A program made the position numbers and the translations under genes. Positions 28,834-37,798 of a stretch of 64,000 nucleotides of DNA are shown here, piece after piece. Source of the DNA: Arthrobacter sp. ISL-5 (GTDB lineage: Bacteria > Actinomycetota > Actinomycetes > Actinomycetales > Micrococcaceae). A model generated the notes under the pieces. That model saw nothing but the letters and a program-made list of their open reading frames with translations, had not been told where the DNA came from and did no database searches. Location of the stretch: the NCBI RefSeq assembly GCF_018613835.1, contig NZ_JAGGPM010000026.1, positions 1 to 64,000 on the forward strand, given 5' to 3'. Numbering within the stretch: position 1 is the first letter of the stretch; each line of letters starts with the position of its first letter.

Positions 28834-29463
28834 TCAGTGTGGGCGAACGGCGAGTCCGTGGATCAAGAGTTCGCCCAGTTCGGTGAACGCCTCCCCGGCA
28901 GCAAGCCCGGTTGCTTCGAGCAGTTCACCGGACTGCACACCGTCGATCAGAAGTGAGATCGCCTGGCCGGCCAGAGCCGCATCAGCAGGACGAAACACGT
29001 TTGAACGGACACCTTCCTCTATCATTTCCTGAACCTTGCGTGCCGCTGCCCGGGAGTTCAACCGGTAGATGTCAGCCGTCGGCTCGTACGAGACCATATC
29101 AAGGTAGAAGGCGTGCGAGTTCCGGCTCATGGCGGTGCCTACGCCAGCGAGGTAGCGGACGATGCGCTCGGCCGGATCTGGTGTATCCGCGACCTCCACC
29201 TCGATGGCAGCCGTGGACCGTTCGAAGAAGTGTCGGGTGACCTTCTGGATGATCTGCTCACGACTGCTCGCCACCGAGTACAACGTCGTCTTCGAGCAGT
29301 GAAGCCGTTTGCAAAGATCCTCGATCGTGAGGGCATTGAAGCCCTCCGCTAGGAAGATGCCCTCGAGTTCATCAATCAGTTCGGCACGCCGGCCGCCATC
29401 ATTCGTTTTACGCGGACGCCTGTCCCGCGTCGCAGCTACGGTCCTGCCATTGGTCGATGTCAC
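28834..29463 (-). CDS. TetR-family transcriptional regulator
   Basis: A 209-residue regulator. The HTH is LTIEDLCKRLHCSKTTLYSVASSREQI (about residues 45-71), followed by a long helical effector domain. It is convergent with the SDR operon and the broken CocE gene and may control the thiolase/ligase divergent promoter. A remnant of a similar TetR gene, VTRHFFERST, is found at 30.46-30.56 kb, next to a remnant of a similar SDR. Confidence 0.9.
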   Translation of the reverse strand: MTSTNGRTVAATRDRRPRKTNDGGRRAELIDELEGIFLAEGFNALTIEDLCKRLHCSKTTLYSVASSREQIIQKVTRHFFERSTAAIEVEVADTPDPAERIVRYLAGVGTAMSRNSHAFYLDMVSYEPTADIYRLNSRAAARKVQEMIEEGVRSNVFRPADAALAGQAISLLIDGVQSGELLEATGLAAGEAFTELGELLIHGLAVRPH

Positions 29464-29765
29464 GACAGTTTCTCCGCCACGAAGCGGATCCCAAGGGCCC
29501 TCGCCTCTCTATCAAAGTACGCTTGGTTGAGAGCGCCCACCCCTAGAAGTCGGCGCTGCTCGTAGACAACGTCCGCCATGATCCGCCTGCCTAAGTTGGG
29601 TTAGTGAGAAGTTCCCTGAATAGTCCAACTATGCCACAAGCAGTACGGGCGCATCCTACTTCGTACAGGCTGCCCTTCTGACGTCATTTCCGGAATGCCA
29701 GTTCTGGACTCGCGCCTCCCTTCCCCGCGAACACAGCGCCCGAGACCTAAGGGCATGCGCGCTGC
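29464..29765. other. Intergenic region
   Basis: Should contain the promoter of the minus-strand TetR gene. No gene, hairpin or repeat stands out. Confidence 0.4.
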
Positions 29766-30008
29766 TCATCCGTGCGCTGCGATTTCGCGGACCTGCTCAG
29801 CGTTGGAGACCCCCAGTCCTACGCAGACGCGCTCTGCGCCGGCGGCGTGGGCGCGGCCACCACGTCCTTGGCTGCCGTGCTGACGGAGGTGCGGGCGCCG
29901 GTGACTCCCATGATGGATACGGCGTAGACGAAGCCGCGGCTGGCGTCCACGCTGCGCTGCATGCGTTCGGCGGTGGTGGAGGGTGCCACAAGGAACACCC
30001 GGTCCAGG
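29766..30008 (-). pseudogene. Tryptophan synthase alpha-subunit (TrpA) fragment
   Basis: Minus-strand pieces read LDRVFLVAPSTTAERM and then RGFVYAVSIMGVTGART, followed after one frameshift by AGAERVCVGLGVSNAEQV. These are the consecutive barrel strands and phosphate-binding loop of TrpA. Only about 80 of 265 codons remain, with no start or stop context. It is an isolated shard of a chromosomal biosynthetic gene within mobile debris. Confidence 0.68.
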
Positions 30009-30281
30009 CCGTACAGGTAATGGACAAAGACCGCAAGCCGCAGTGGCGGCCAGCTGCCCTGTCGGAGGTGCAGGCGCACGACGTCGAGCAGTACTTTGCA
30101 TCGCTGGGCGAGAGGGAACTCGTTTTGGTGGAAAGGGAGGCTGACCATGTCTAAGCATGCGGAACAGCCAGCCAAAAGACAGCACGGCTCTCTCGGAGCT
30201 CCAGCTTACGTACCGCCGTCGTTGGCTTGTTGGAAAGCGCCCGACGGCATCGGACCGCTCTGAGCCTCACTGAGAGCCAGT

Positions 30282-30461
30282 GCTTGCCTCCATGGATCCT
30301 GCAGCACGCGATGTTCTCAGCGGCAAGGTTCCTATGAAGCACATCGCCTAGCCTTTCCAAGAAGACGCAGCCTTCCTGGGTGCGGGAGGTAGGGTGCGTT
30401 CAACACTAGCGTCGTTCGCGATACCGGCAGAGATATCTTGGTCGGATGTTCCATCCGCTGA
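30282..30461 (+). pseudogene. SDR C-terminal remnant, paralogue of the gene at 26643
   Basis: ASMDPAARDVLSGKVPMKH matches ASMNDAARDLLIGKVPMKH of the intact SDR; further on VVRDTGRDILVGCSIR and a stop match its last 16 residues. There are in-frame stops and a deletion between these parts. It is directly followed by a TetR remnant on the opposite strand, the same relative orientation as the intact SDR and TetR genes at 26.6-29.5 kb. Confidence 0.65.
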
Positions 30462-30560
30462 GGTACCGACAGGGATCCGCAATTCCTGCGATTGCAGCTT
30501 CTACTGCCTCGGTTGAACGCTCGAAAAAGTGCCTCGTCACCTTTTGTGGAGAAGGTGCAC
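30462..30560 (-). pseudogene. TetR regulator remnant, paralogue of the gene at 28834
   Basis: The minus strand reads KVTRHFFERSTEAVEAAIAG, close to KVTRHFFERSTAAIEVEVAD in the intact TetR. No HTH or start remains. Confidence 0.58.
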
Positions 30561-30650
30561 CGGCGCAAGTAATCGAACCCAAATCCGACGATAATGAAGA
30601 TTCTGTAAGCTGGCGCAGCCCGCACCGGCCGGTCCGGCAGGGGAGCGGAC

Positions 30651-31229
30651 TCACTCCAACCTGGCGTGGCGCAGGTATTGGTAGACCGTCTCCCTGCTGA
30701 TTCCGTAGTCATGGGCAAGCACGACCTTTGGAACGCCGGTGCCGGCGCGTTGGACCAGCTCGGCCGCGCGTTCCGGTGAGAGGGTCTTTTTCCGCCCTTT
30801 GTAGGCGCCGCGCTGCTTCGCCAGGGCAATGCCTTCCTTTTGGCGTTCCCTGATGAGGGAACGCTCGAATTCGGCGAAGGCACCCATGACGGAGAGCATG
30901 AGGTTGGCCATGGGGGAGTCCTCCCCGGTGAAGACGAGGCTCTCCTTAACGAACTCCACTCGCACGCCCTTTCGGGTCAGGCCCTGGACAAGAGCACGCA
31001 GGTCATCGAGGTTGCGGGCGAGCGGGTCCATACTGTGCACCACGACGGTATCCCCGTCGCGGGCGAACCGCAGCAATTCCGTGAGCTGTGGCCTAGCCGT
31101 ATCCCGGCCCGAGGCCTTGTCCGTGAAGACCCGGTCCAGAATCTGGCCTTCGAGCTGGCGTTTCTCGTTCTGGTCCAGCGTGCTCACGCGCACATACCCA
31201 ATCCGCTGTCCAGCCACTGCTGCCTCCAA
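30651..31229 (-). CDS. Serine recombinase (resolvase/invertase family)
   Basis: A 192-residue recombinase with nucleophile Ser16 in GYVRVSTLDQNEKRQ, a VHSMDPLARNLDDL motif, the dimer helix NLMLSVMGAFAEFERSLIRERQ and a C-terminal HTH (HDYGISRETVYQYLRHA). The GRKKTLSP hinge is typical of Tn3 resolvases and DNA invertases. One point stands out: MDPLAR replaces the usual xDRLxR, changing the Arg of the active-site loop. It is likely from another Tn3-family element, perhaps that of the decayed tnpA at 20.3 kb. Confidence 0.88.
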   Translation of the reverse strand: MEAAVAGQRIGYVRVSTLDQNEKRQLEGQILDRVFTDKASGRDTARPQLTELLRFARDGDTVVVHSMDPLARNLDDLRALVQGLTRKGVRVEFVKESLVFTGEDSPMANLMLSVMGAFAEFERSLIRERQKEGIALAKQRGAYKGRKKTLSPERAAELVQRAGTGVPKVVLAHDYGISRETVYQYLRHARLE

Positions 31230-31414
31230 ACCTTCCTGTGAGGTCGAGTTCTAGGCTTGTCCTACAAGGAAGTCAAGATCTGCATCGGGTTTGTCAGATT
31301 AGGGTGTAGGGCAACCTGCTTATTCAACTTGGCGACCCTATACTGCGCATCTGAGTTGCCCAGAAGTCAGCAAGCCTGCGTCGTGAAGCTTCAGCAATGG
31401 GCGGAAGGTGTGTC

Positions 31415-31639
31415 TTATTTGCCTATCGTGGCTTCCGCGATCCGGCGTGCGGCCCGAACCACCACATCGCCATAGTCCTTTCCGGGGGAAGTGGAGACCC
31501 GGGCTAGGGGCATGGCGAGGCAGACCGCGGCAATGATCGCCCCGTCGGCCCAGACGGGAGCACTGACCGAGCCCAGTCCGGGAGTGCGAACCCCAACAGA
31601 TTCGATCCAGCCCGCCGCGGCCAATTCAGCCATACCCAC
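31415..31639 (-). pseudogene. IclR-family regulator C-terminal fragment
   Basis: About 70 residues: LGSVSAPVWADGAIIAAVCL and RAARRIAEATIG match the end of the IclR effector-binding domain (the G-S-AP...G...AAL strand and final helix). The HTH and the rest of the effector domain are missing; upstream the reading runs directly into the integrase remnant at 31640. Confidence 0.65.
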
Positions 31640-32635
31640 AGCTGCGCTGACTCACCGGTACGGTCGCGCAGGTCGTGGATTGTCCCGAGCTGGACTGTGA
31701 CGAGTTCCTCGGTGACGGTCACGTCGTCCCAGGTAAGCCGTGCGATGTTTTCGGCCTGCTGTCCGAAGACGAGAATGAGGATCGCGGCGGCGCGGTCTCG
31801 TGCCTCAAGTCCGTCGGTGTGAACCACGCAATTGAGTGCTTCATTCTGTCCCGTCTTGGCGAGCCTGGCGCTGGTGCCGCGGCGGTGCGGGACGATGGCC
31901 AGCCCTGCCGGAGCGGCTTTGGTCTTGATGGCCCATTTCAGGAAGCCTTCGGCGATGCGCCGGGCGCTGCGTCCTCCGGCCTGCCAGACGTCAAGATGTG
32001 CCTGCGTTAGGTCCATCAAGGTGATTCCGTGGTCGGTGAGCCAGTTCAGGAGGTCGATGGCGACGGTCACTTGCTGCTTGGCGCGAAGGAAGGTTCCGCG
32101 GGTGACCTCTTCCATGTGGTTCATGCGGCGTTGATGGTGCCAGCGGACGTAGCGGCGGATGAGCTCACGGTTTTGGGGGTCGGTTGTCCGTTCGATGGCT
32201 TTCGTGGCCCAGTTCTCGTAGCGCTTTCGAAGTTCGTCCCGTCGGGGGAGCACGCCATGTTCCGTGAGCAGGCCGCGGACGTATTCGCGGGTGCGTGAGA
32301 TGGTCGAGGAGTACCGCGACTTGGCCGTATTTTTCATCATCTCCCGATGCGAGGGCGACGGCATTTGAAGCCGGTGTATGTGCTGATCAACAGCACCGAG
32401 AAGATCGTGAGACAGATCCGTTCGTGCCAACCCGCGGACATCGTTGAGAGCGCTAAGGTACCCGTTCAGGTCTATTTCTAAATACTGGAAGGCATGTGGG
32501 TGTGCCTGCTGGCCGCCGAGAACGGCTCGTGTAATTGCCTTTCCACGGAATGATGCGTCGCGAGGCTGTGTCCATGTACTAGCTGCAAAGTTTTTTTCCG
32601 GCGCAGTGCAGCGCGGCCAGTACTCGCTCGGTCAT
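31640..32635 (-). pseudogene. Tyrosine-recombinase-like integrase, truncated with a homopolymer frameshift
   Basis: An ATG at 32635 opens MTERVLAALHCAGK and then hits a run of seven A (plus-strand T7 at 32591-32597); with six A the frame continues FAASTWTQPRDASFRGKAI and runs open for more than 300 codons. Later segments AKQQVTVAIDLLNWLTDHG and AAAILILVFGQQAENIARL (followed by TWDD) resemble the core-binding and first catalytic segments of phage/Tn554-type integrases. The protein ends abruptly where IclR sequence begins, before the HxxR and Tyr motifs. It is inactive because of the frameshift and the lost catalytic half. Confidence 0.6.
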
Positions 32636-33001
32636 GCCCGCTTCTCGTCCAGTTCGAGCCATCGCTGTCTGTTTTGCTGGACTTTCCTTGCCCGGTCGCT
32701 GGCAGTTGCTGGGTTTACGGCCTTGCCTCCCGTAAGCGAGGTTGCTAACGGAGGGGTGCGGCGAATTGAGCTTTGCGATTCGCCAGCACCCCTCCTACGC
32801 GGTTCACACCCCGCTTCTCAAGAGGGGATTCATCGCTGGTCCCATTCATGCTTCTGCCGTTATAACCGATGCCCGTGCAACGTCGTCTCTTTGGAAATGG
32901 GCATCAAGAGCACCCCGCTCTTAGTCGGCGTCAATGGACGTGTGGAGACAGGGAACGCGACCTTTTTATGAATAAGGACCTGGTCTCCCTCGCGTCACAC
33001 C
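32636..33001. other. Intergenic region
   Basis: No intact gene. A short minus-strand open frame ends ARKVQQNRQRWLELDEKRA with a TGA overlapping the integrase ATG, perhaps the tail of a partner gene of that integrase. GGAGACAGG near 32945 and CCTGGTCTCC near 32980 can pair imperfectly and might terminate the convergent maoC gene. Confidence 0.35.
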
Positions 33002-33475
33002 CTACTTACGCTTGAACATCACGTTCCACTGGCCTTCCTGACAGACCTGACCTCGCTGATTAAGTACTTTGACGTCGAAAACGATAATGCCTCGGTCGTG
33101 CTTGGAACGGGATGGCCGCAATTCGGCGACGGTCTGCTCGACATGAATTGTATCGCCGATGAGCACCGGTGCGCGCATGTTCCAGGTCATGCCGAGGAAG
33201 GCGATGGCGGTCTCCGCTTTGAGACCCAATGTTGATTCGAGGCCTGTGGCGATAGCGAACACGCCGGGACCGTGGAAGATTCTGCCGCCGAATTGGGTGG
33301 TCTTGGCGTACTCCTCATCGATGTGCAGGGGATTGAAGTCACCGGAGATGCCGGCAAAAAGTGTTACCTCGGCGTTCGTGATCGTGCGCTTAGGTGTTAT
33401 CCAGTTTTGTCCGACCTGGAAATCATCGAAGTACATCCCTGTGCTAGTGGGAGTCGTCACAGCTAGTTCGGTCAT
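33002..33475 (-). CDS. MaoC-like (R)-enoyl-CoA hydratase
   Basis: A 157-residue hotdog-fold dehydratase. The hydratase-2 motif is clear: GDFNPLHIDEEYAKTTQFGG with Asp46 and His51 as the catalytic pair, followed by RIFHGPGVFA. It adds water across the double bond of an enoyl-CoA. ATG 33475 follows AAAGGA; a TTG six codons upstream is less likely. It lies downstream of the PucR gene on the same strand, separated by 119 bp containing a 24-bp palindrome, so it may have its own promoter. Confidence 0.9.
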   Translation of the reverse strand: MTELAVTTPTSTGMYFDDFQVGQNWITPKRTITNAEVTLFAGISGDFNPLHIDEEYAKTTQFGGRIFHGPGVFAIATGLESTLGLKAETAIAFLGMTWNMRAPVLIGDTIHVEQTVAELRPSRSKHDRGIIVFDVKVLNQRGQVCQEGQWNVMFKRK

Positions 33476-33577
33476 GGAAGAGCATCCTTTCAAAGTTGTC
33501 CTTAATCAATTGTTCTTGGGATGGCCAAGGTAAGGGATTGTGAGCAGACCGAAAGCTCTGGAGATGTCCTGTTACTC

Positions 33578-33601
33578 TTACTAAGCGCTCCCGCTTAGTA
33601 A
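33578..33601. promoter_or_regulatory. 24-bp palindrome between pucR and maoC
   Basis: TTACTAAGCG (33578-33587) and CGCTTAGTAA (33592-33601) form perfect 10-bp arms around CTCC, overlapping the pucR stop codon. No T-run follows in the direction of transcription, so an operator for maoC seems as likely as a terminator. Confidence 0.5.
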
Positions 33602-35280
33602 CTCCTCTGCCCGGGCGGCTTCGTAGCGGTGAACTCTGATGCATGTCGAATATCGCTAGTAGAGATGCCCGTTCTGGTGATGCCTTCGTCGTTCCCGAGC
33701 GTTCCCTGCCGCACGGTGTTGAGCTTGTCCTGCCTTGTGGAGAGTTCTACTAGTTCCAGCGAGGTGAGTGCCAGGAACAACGATGCTATCGAGGCAGGAT
33801 CACTGAGTTTCAGCTCCAGTAATTCTTCGACCTTGCCCAAACGGTAGCGAAGCGTGTTGTGGTGGATACCCAGAGCGTCGGCTGTCGAGTTGATGTTCTG
33901 GGAGTTCTCGAAGTACTGACGCAGCGCGTGCAGCATCGGTTCTCTTTCCAGCAGTGGCGCAAGAAATGAACGAGAGGCCTGCACAATAGTTTCTAGGCCC
34001 GCTGAAGCAAAGACTCGGGTAGCGAAATCGAATTGTTCGAACGCCATCTGTGATTCACCGTGCCGACCCGCCTGGATTGTCCGTATGGCAATGAGGGCAT
34101 CGGCGTACGAGTCTGAAATATCTCCGATGGTGTGGATTTCCCGGCCAATGCCGAAGATAAGCGGACCCAGTGCCTCGCGACTGATGCGGATCAACCGTGT
34201 GATAGTTTCAGCATTAGCTTGAACCAAGTAAACACCTGCGGAGTCCCGTGAAGTTACGAGATACGCGGTGTCAGACTCTGTCAGAGCAAGCTTGAAGGAC
34301 TGTTGACGCTGCTGATGCAGTGGGCTCGGTGAGGCATGATCACGTGTTCTTCCCGAGGAAACTACAACTCTCAACGGGTTCTGGATGTCAATGCCTAATG
34401 CCCCGAGCCTACTGGTGAGCTCGGGCGATTGGGGTTTAGACCTCAAAGCCAGCGCTTCGTCGAATATCGAGGCGCGGATGGCAGTTTCCTGCTGTTCAGC
34501 GGAGGCTTGCATACGCCTGGCCGCCTCAACGAGCGTCGCAACGATATGTGCTGCCGCTGCTTCTTGAGTGTTCGGGAAGGCAGTACGACGTGCTGCAACA
34601 ATTAACCAACCGCTAAGATTCCGCTGCCCGATGTCACTGTCCTTGAGCCGGATTGCCAGGCCTTCCCAGCCTTCGACTGATACATGTTGGGAGGAAGCTT
34701 CCGTCTTCCTTACCTGCTCCAGGAAAAGGCTGAGGGGAAGGCTTCCAGTACTTTCTCTCACCCGGCCGTGATTATCCAAAACTAGACAGACGGCATTAGT
34801 GACCTTTTGGAGTCGCCGAAGCAACTCTTCGATTGCGTCTGCGTGTTCAAGAGCTTGGCTAAAACTTCGTTGAAGAGCGGTGAGCCGACGCAGCTCTGCC
34901 ACGCTCGCCGGTTGAGTGAGCCGCGAGAGTACGGAAACAATCGTGACGGCGTCGTTGACATGCTCTGCGCGCAGGATAGCATGGCGACTCTCTGCGAAAG
35001 GAATCTCCTGCAAGATCTCGCTGGGCCATCCGCACAGCGCCAAAGTCTGCGGCTCGGCGGTTGTAAGGAACCGACGGAGCGATTCTACCGCGTTGGGGTC
35101 CTGGGCATAGGGCAAAACTAGGAGGGTTTCGCTGCCCACCCGCCTTACGTCTTTCTGCCAAAAAGAAGCGGTTCGCACTGAGATCAGGGCGGTATCCGCC
35201 CCCGTTGGCACAATGCGCACAGTATCGCCCAAAGCCGAGATGAGACCATCCAGGCTCACCAGGTCCTGAAGATCTTCCAT
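33595..35280 (-). CDS. PucR-family (CdaR-like) transcriptional regulator
   Basis: A 561-residue regulator. The C-terminal PucR HTH is visible in the last 100 residues: FENSQNINSTADALGIHHNTLRYRLGKVEELL. The middle holds a GGDEF-like degenerate domain (about residues 260-430) and the N-terminal third is a helical sensing region. ATG 35280 has GAAGGAC upstream. It is divergent from the 35.5-43.8 kb catabolic operon and is the best candidate for its substrate-dependent activator; PucR proteins usually activate purine, amine or aromatic catabolism. Confidence 0.88.
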   Translation of the reverse strand: MEDLQDLVSLDGLISALGDTVRIVPTGADTALISVRTASFWQKDVRRVGSETLLVLPYAQDPNAVESLRRFLTTAEPQTLALCGWPSEILQEIPFAESRHAILRAEHVNDAVTIVSVLSRLTQPASVAELRRLTALQRSFSQALEHADAIEELLRRLQKVTNAVCLVLDNHGRVRESTGSLPLSLFLEQVRKTEASSQHVSVEGWEGLAIRLKDSDIGQRNLSGWLIVAARRTAFPNTQEAAAAHIVATLVEAARRMQASAEQQETAIRASIFDEALALRSKPQSPELTSRLGALGIDIQNPLRVVVSSGRTRDHASPSPLHQQRQQSFKLALTESDTAYLVTSRDSAGVYLVQANAETITRLIRISREALGPLIFGIGREIHTIGDISDSYADALIAIRTIQAGRHGESQMAFEQFDFATRVFASAGLETIVQASRSFLAPLLEREPMLHALRQYFENSQNINSTADALGIHHNTLRYRLGKVEELLELKLSDPASIASLFLALTSLELVELSTRQDKLNTVRQGTLGNDEGITRTGISTSDIRHASEFTATKPPGQRSY

Positions 35281-35372
35281 GGGTAGTCCTTCGCGACGTT
35301 CAGGTCCACGAGTAGCGACAAACCATTGCGGTCTGCGCTGAGCCAAACTATCACAGAGCGGGGGGAAAAAAT

Positions 35373-35387
35373 TTGGAAAATTTCCAA
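35373..35387. promoter_or_regulatory. Palindrome in the pucR/catabolic-operon promoter region
   Basis: TTGGAAAATTTCCAA is a perfect 15-bp palindrome (7-bp arms, central A) 70-80 bp from either start codon. It is a good candidate binding site for the PucR regulator. A similar TTGGGAGGTTTTCCCAA lies at about 22808. Confidence 0.6.
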
Positions 35388-35453
35388 GTGCCTTCTACTC
35401 ACAGCACAAATACGTTTGAAACATAATGCACTTCTGGAAGGGAACGGGCAGGG

Positions 35454-36296
35454 ATGACTGAAAACACCTCAAAGTACTGGCAGACGTCGGTGAGTGAGAT
35501 TGAACCTGAACATATTTATGTGAGGGGTTACGACCTGGAGAAGCTGATAGGCCTGCCCTTCGCAGCGGCAACGTACTTGCTCATCAGGGGTGAGATGCCC
35601 TCGCCTCAGCAGGCCCGCGTGGTGGATGCGGTACTCAGCGGGGTGCTCGATTACGGCCTGGAGAAAGCTGGAACAGTAGCGGCCCGCGCAGTGGTTTCGA
35701 GCAATCCGAATATGCAGGCAGGTCTGGCAGCGGCCGTTCTTGCAGCTGGTGAGCATAGTCTTGCTACCGAGAATGCTGCGCGTTTCATTTTGGACCATTT
35801 CAAGGCGTTTGAAGTCTCAGGCCTAGATATGAGCTCCTATGCCAAGCAAGTGGTCGCCGAGGCGCGCGATAAGCGCTCTCGGATCCCTGGCTTCGGTCAC
35901 CAGGTGTTCCGCGGTGAAGATCCACGTGGTCAAAAGTTGAAGTCGATCACTCAGCGGGAGGGACTCTGGGGCGGTCCTGCGGTCCTGTATGAAGCGATTC
36001 ATCAGGAGTTTGTAAAGAACCCTAAGGTCGCACATTTTCCAATTAACGATGTAGGGATCATGGCCGCAGTATCTGTAGCCTTAGGGTTCACTCCGGAGGA
36101 GTCGACCGCTCTTGCAGTGATTGGCACTCTTCCAGGTGTGGCGGCGCACATCACAGAGGAGCTTCACTCGGGACGCCTTGTACGAGCCATTCCAGCCGGC
36201 GACGTTGACTACACAGTTTCCCGGCGTGATTTCGACGAGGATGCCTCCCGACTAGGGTGGCCGGTGCCTGATACTTTAACCAGTAGCCAGTTGTAG
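35454..36296 (+). CDS. Short citrate-synthase-like protein (citryl-CoA lyase family)
   Basis: A 280-residue protein of the citrate synthase superfamily, about two thirds of the usual length. RIPGFGHQVFRGEDPRG carries His149, equivalent to the second catalytic His of citrate synthase, and LAAGEHSLATENAARF resembles the first His region. Stand-alone proteins of this size are annotated as citryl-CoA lyases, cleaving a 3-hydroxy-3-carboxyacyl-CoA to acetyl-CoA plus an oxo acid. It opens the operon behind the PucR regulator. The true substrate is unknown, and a condensing rather than a cleaving role cannot be excluded. Confidence 0.78.
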   Translation: MTENTSKYWQTSVSEIEPEHIYVRGYDLEKLIGLPFAAATYLLIRGEMPSPQQARVVDAVLSGVLDYGLEKAGTVAARAVVSSNPNMQAGLAAAVLAAGEHSLATENAARFILDHFKAFEVSGLDMSSYAKQVVAEARDKRSRIPGFGHQVFRGEDPRGQKLKSITQREGLWGGPAVLYEAIHQEFVKNPKVAHFPINDVGIMAAVSVALGFTPEESTALAVIGTLPGVAAHITEELHSGRLVRAIPAGDVDYTVSRRDFDEDASRLGWPVPDTLTSSQL

Positions 36297-36338
36297 CTCG
36301 TAATCCGTTTCACCTGGCTTGTAAGGATGTGGACAAAC

Positions 36339-37532
36339 GTGAATCCCGTACTTGATTCTGCTGACGTCGTGGTGATTGGCGCCGGCATCGCCGGGATAAC
36401 TACGGCCTTTGAACTGCGAGAACGCGGATACGACGTAGTGGTCGTTGAGCAACGTTTTCCAGCCTACGGTGCATCGGGACGGAGTACCGGGGCGGTTTGG
36501 CTCCAAACATGTCAGGCCGGTCCTGAACTCGATTTGGCGCGGGCTGGCAGGGACAAGTACCAGTGGTATGTTGACAGGCTTGGCAACACCTTCGACTACA
36601 GGCAAAAGGGCGGACTGTTCTTCTTCGAAACCGAGGCCCAAGGCCTCATTCTCGAAGACTACGTCAAGGACCGGTCCAATGCGGGTCTTCAGGTTGAACT
36701 CCTCAGCGCCAAAGATGCGAAGGCCCAAAGCTCGCTGCTTCCTCAAACCGCTATTGGTGCTGTCTTCTGTGCTGACGACGCTCAGGTTGATGCCCCTCGC
36801 TTTGTGAATGCCGTAGCTGGGGCGTGCGCCAGGAAGGGCGTGCGGATCTACGAGAACACCTCGGTAATGTCGAGTATCCGGCAGGGAGATTCTGTGGCCG
36901 GCGTTAGAACAACTAGGGGTGACATCCTCACCCCGGGCATTGTTTGGGCCACCGGGGCATGGGCTGTGAACCTGTCGACCGAAGGTATCGATATACCTAT
37001 TGCCACGGCGCGGCAGGGACAGATTCTGACACAGACACTTCCACCGGTTCCAGCGCCCATTATGCGCGGCCCCCGCGGGGTGACCTGGGCCAGCGCGCTC
37101 ACTGCCCTGCAGGCGTATGAGGAAAGTGTGTTCGCTCCTCCTCAGGCCGGAGCTCAGGGCGGAGGATCTTTGCAATACGATGACACGATTGCTCAAAACA
37201 GCGAAGGCGGTCTTTTCATCGGTTCAAGTGTCGATGAGCCCGGCGCCCTCAACCCGCATATTGGCATGTTGGCAACCAACGCCATGTTGACGGCCGCGTT
37301 GGACCGGTACCCCGAGCAGGCGGCGCTCGGGGTCGTCGGGCTCTGGGCCGGGATAACGAGCTGGACGGAGGACCACCTTCCAGTGATAGACCGGGTCGAT
37401 GGGCTTTATCTAAATGTTGGCCACTCGCGTGGCATTACCACCGGACCGATCGGCGGCGAGTTGATGGCAGCGGTAGTCTCAGGTGAGTCACCCTCGCTGG
37501 CGGACACGTTGTCTTACCGGCGATTGACCTGA
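36339..37532 (+). CDS. FAD-dependent oxidoreductase (DAO family, glycine/sarcosine oxidase-like)
   Basis: About 397 residues. The N-terminal dinucleotide fold VVVIGAGIAGITTAFELRE and GASGRSTG are typical of the DAO family, which oxidises secondary or primary amines of amino acids. The C-terminal segment AGITSWTEDHLPVIDRVDG and GHSRGITTGPIGGELMA closes the FAD site. GTG 36339 is preferred; the ATG at 36327 has its AAGG only two bases away. The product could pass electrons to oxygen, or to the ETF encoded downstream. Probable substrates are N-methyl amino acids or amine derivatives (inference). Confidence 0.86.
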   Translation: MNPVLDSADVVVIGAGIAGITTAFELRERGYDVVVVEQRFPAYGASGRSTGAVWLQTCQAGPELDLARAGRDKYQWYVDRLGNTFDYRQKGGLFFFETEAQGLILEDYVKDRSNAGLQVELLSAKDAKAQSSLLPQTAIGAVFCADDAQVDAPRFVNAVAGACARKGVRIYENTSVMSSIRQGDSVAGVRTTRGDILTPGIVWATGAWAVNLSTEGIDIPIATARQGQILTQTLPPVPAPIMRGPRGVTWASALTALQAYEESVFAPPQAGAQGGGSLQYDDTIAQNSEGGLFIGSSVDEPGALNPHIGMLATNAMLTAALDRYPEQAALGVVGLWAGITSWTEDHLPVIDRVDGLYLNVGHSRGITTGPIGGELMAAVVSGESPSLADTLSYRRLT

Positions 37533-37798
37533 CGTCCGGCTTCGACGAACTCCACGGCTCGACAGTCGCCTTGCCGTATCTCCGCTCACCCCGGGTCTTG
37601 GACTTTTAACCATCAGGTCCGCCTTCCATACAAAAATTAACAAAGGGCCGGGTCGCGGAAGGCGAATAGTGTGTTAGAACGCACATGCGCAATTGCACTC
37701 TGTACGACGGAGGAGCAAAGGTTTCCGCGAGCACCAACGCTTGCTCCCAAAGGACCGCGCAGTCGTCCAAAGGAAACGCTGAAAGAAGGGATTCTGCC
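37533..37798. other. Intergenic gap inside the catabolic operon
   Basis: A 266-bp space, longer than the other gaps of the operon, with AT-rich ATACAAAAATTAACAAAG near 37630 and the symmetric TGCGCAATTGCA near 37687. It may hold a second promoter for the nitrilase-to-aldehyde-dehydrogenase genes. Confidence 0.35.

Noticed and set aside
30020..30154. Plus-strand 44-codon frame MDKDRKPQWRPAALSEVQ
   Set aside because: Composition is plausible but there is no recognisable family and it is embedded in pseudogene debris.
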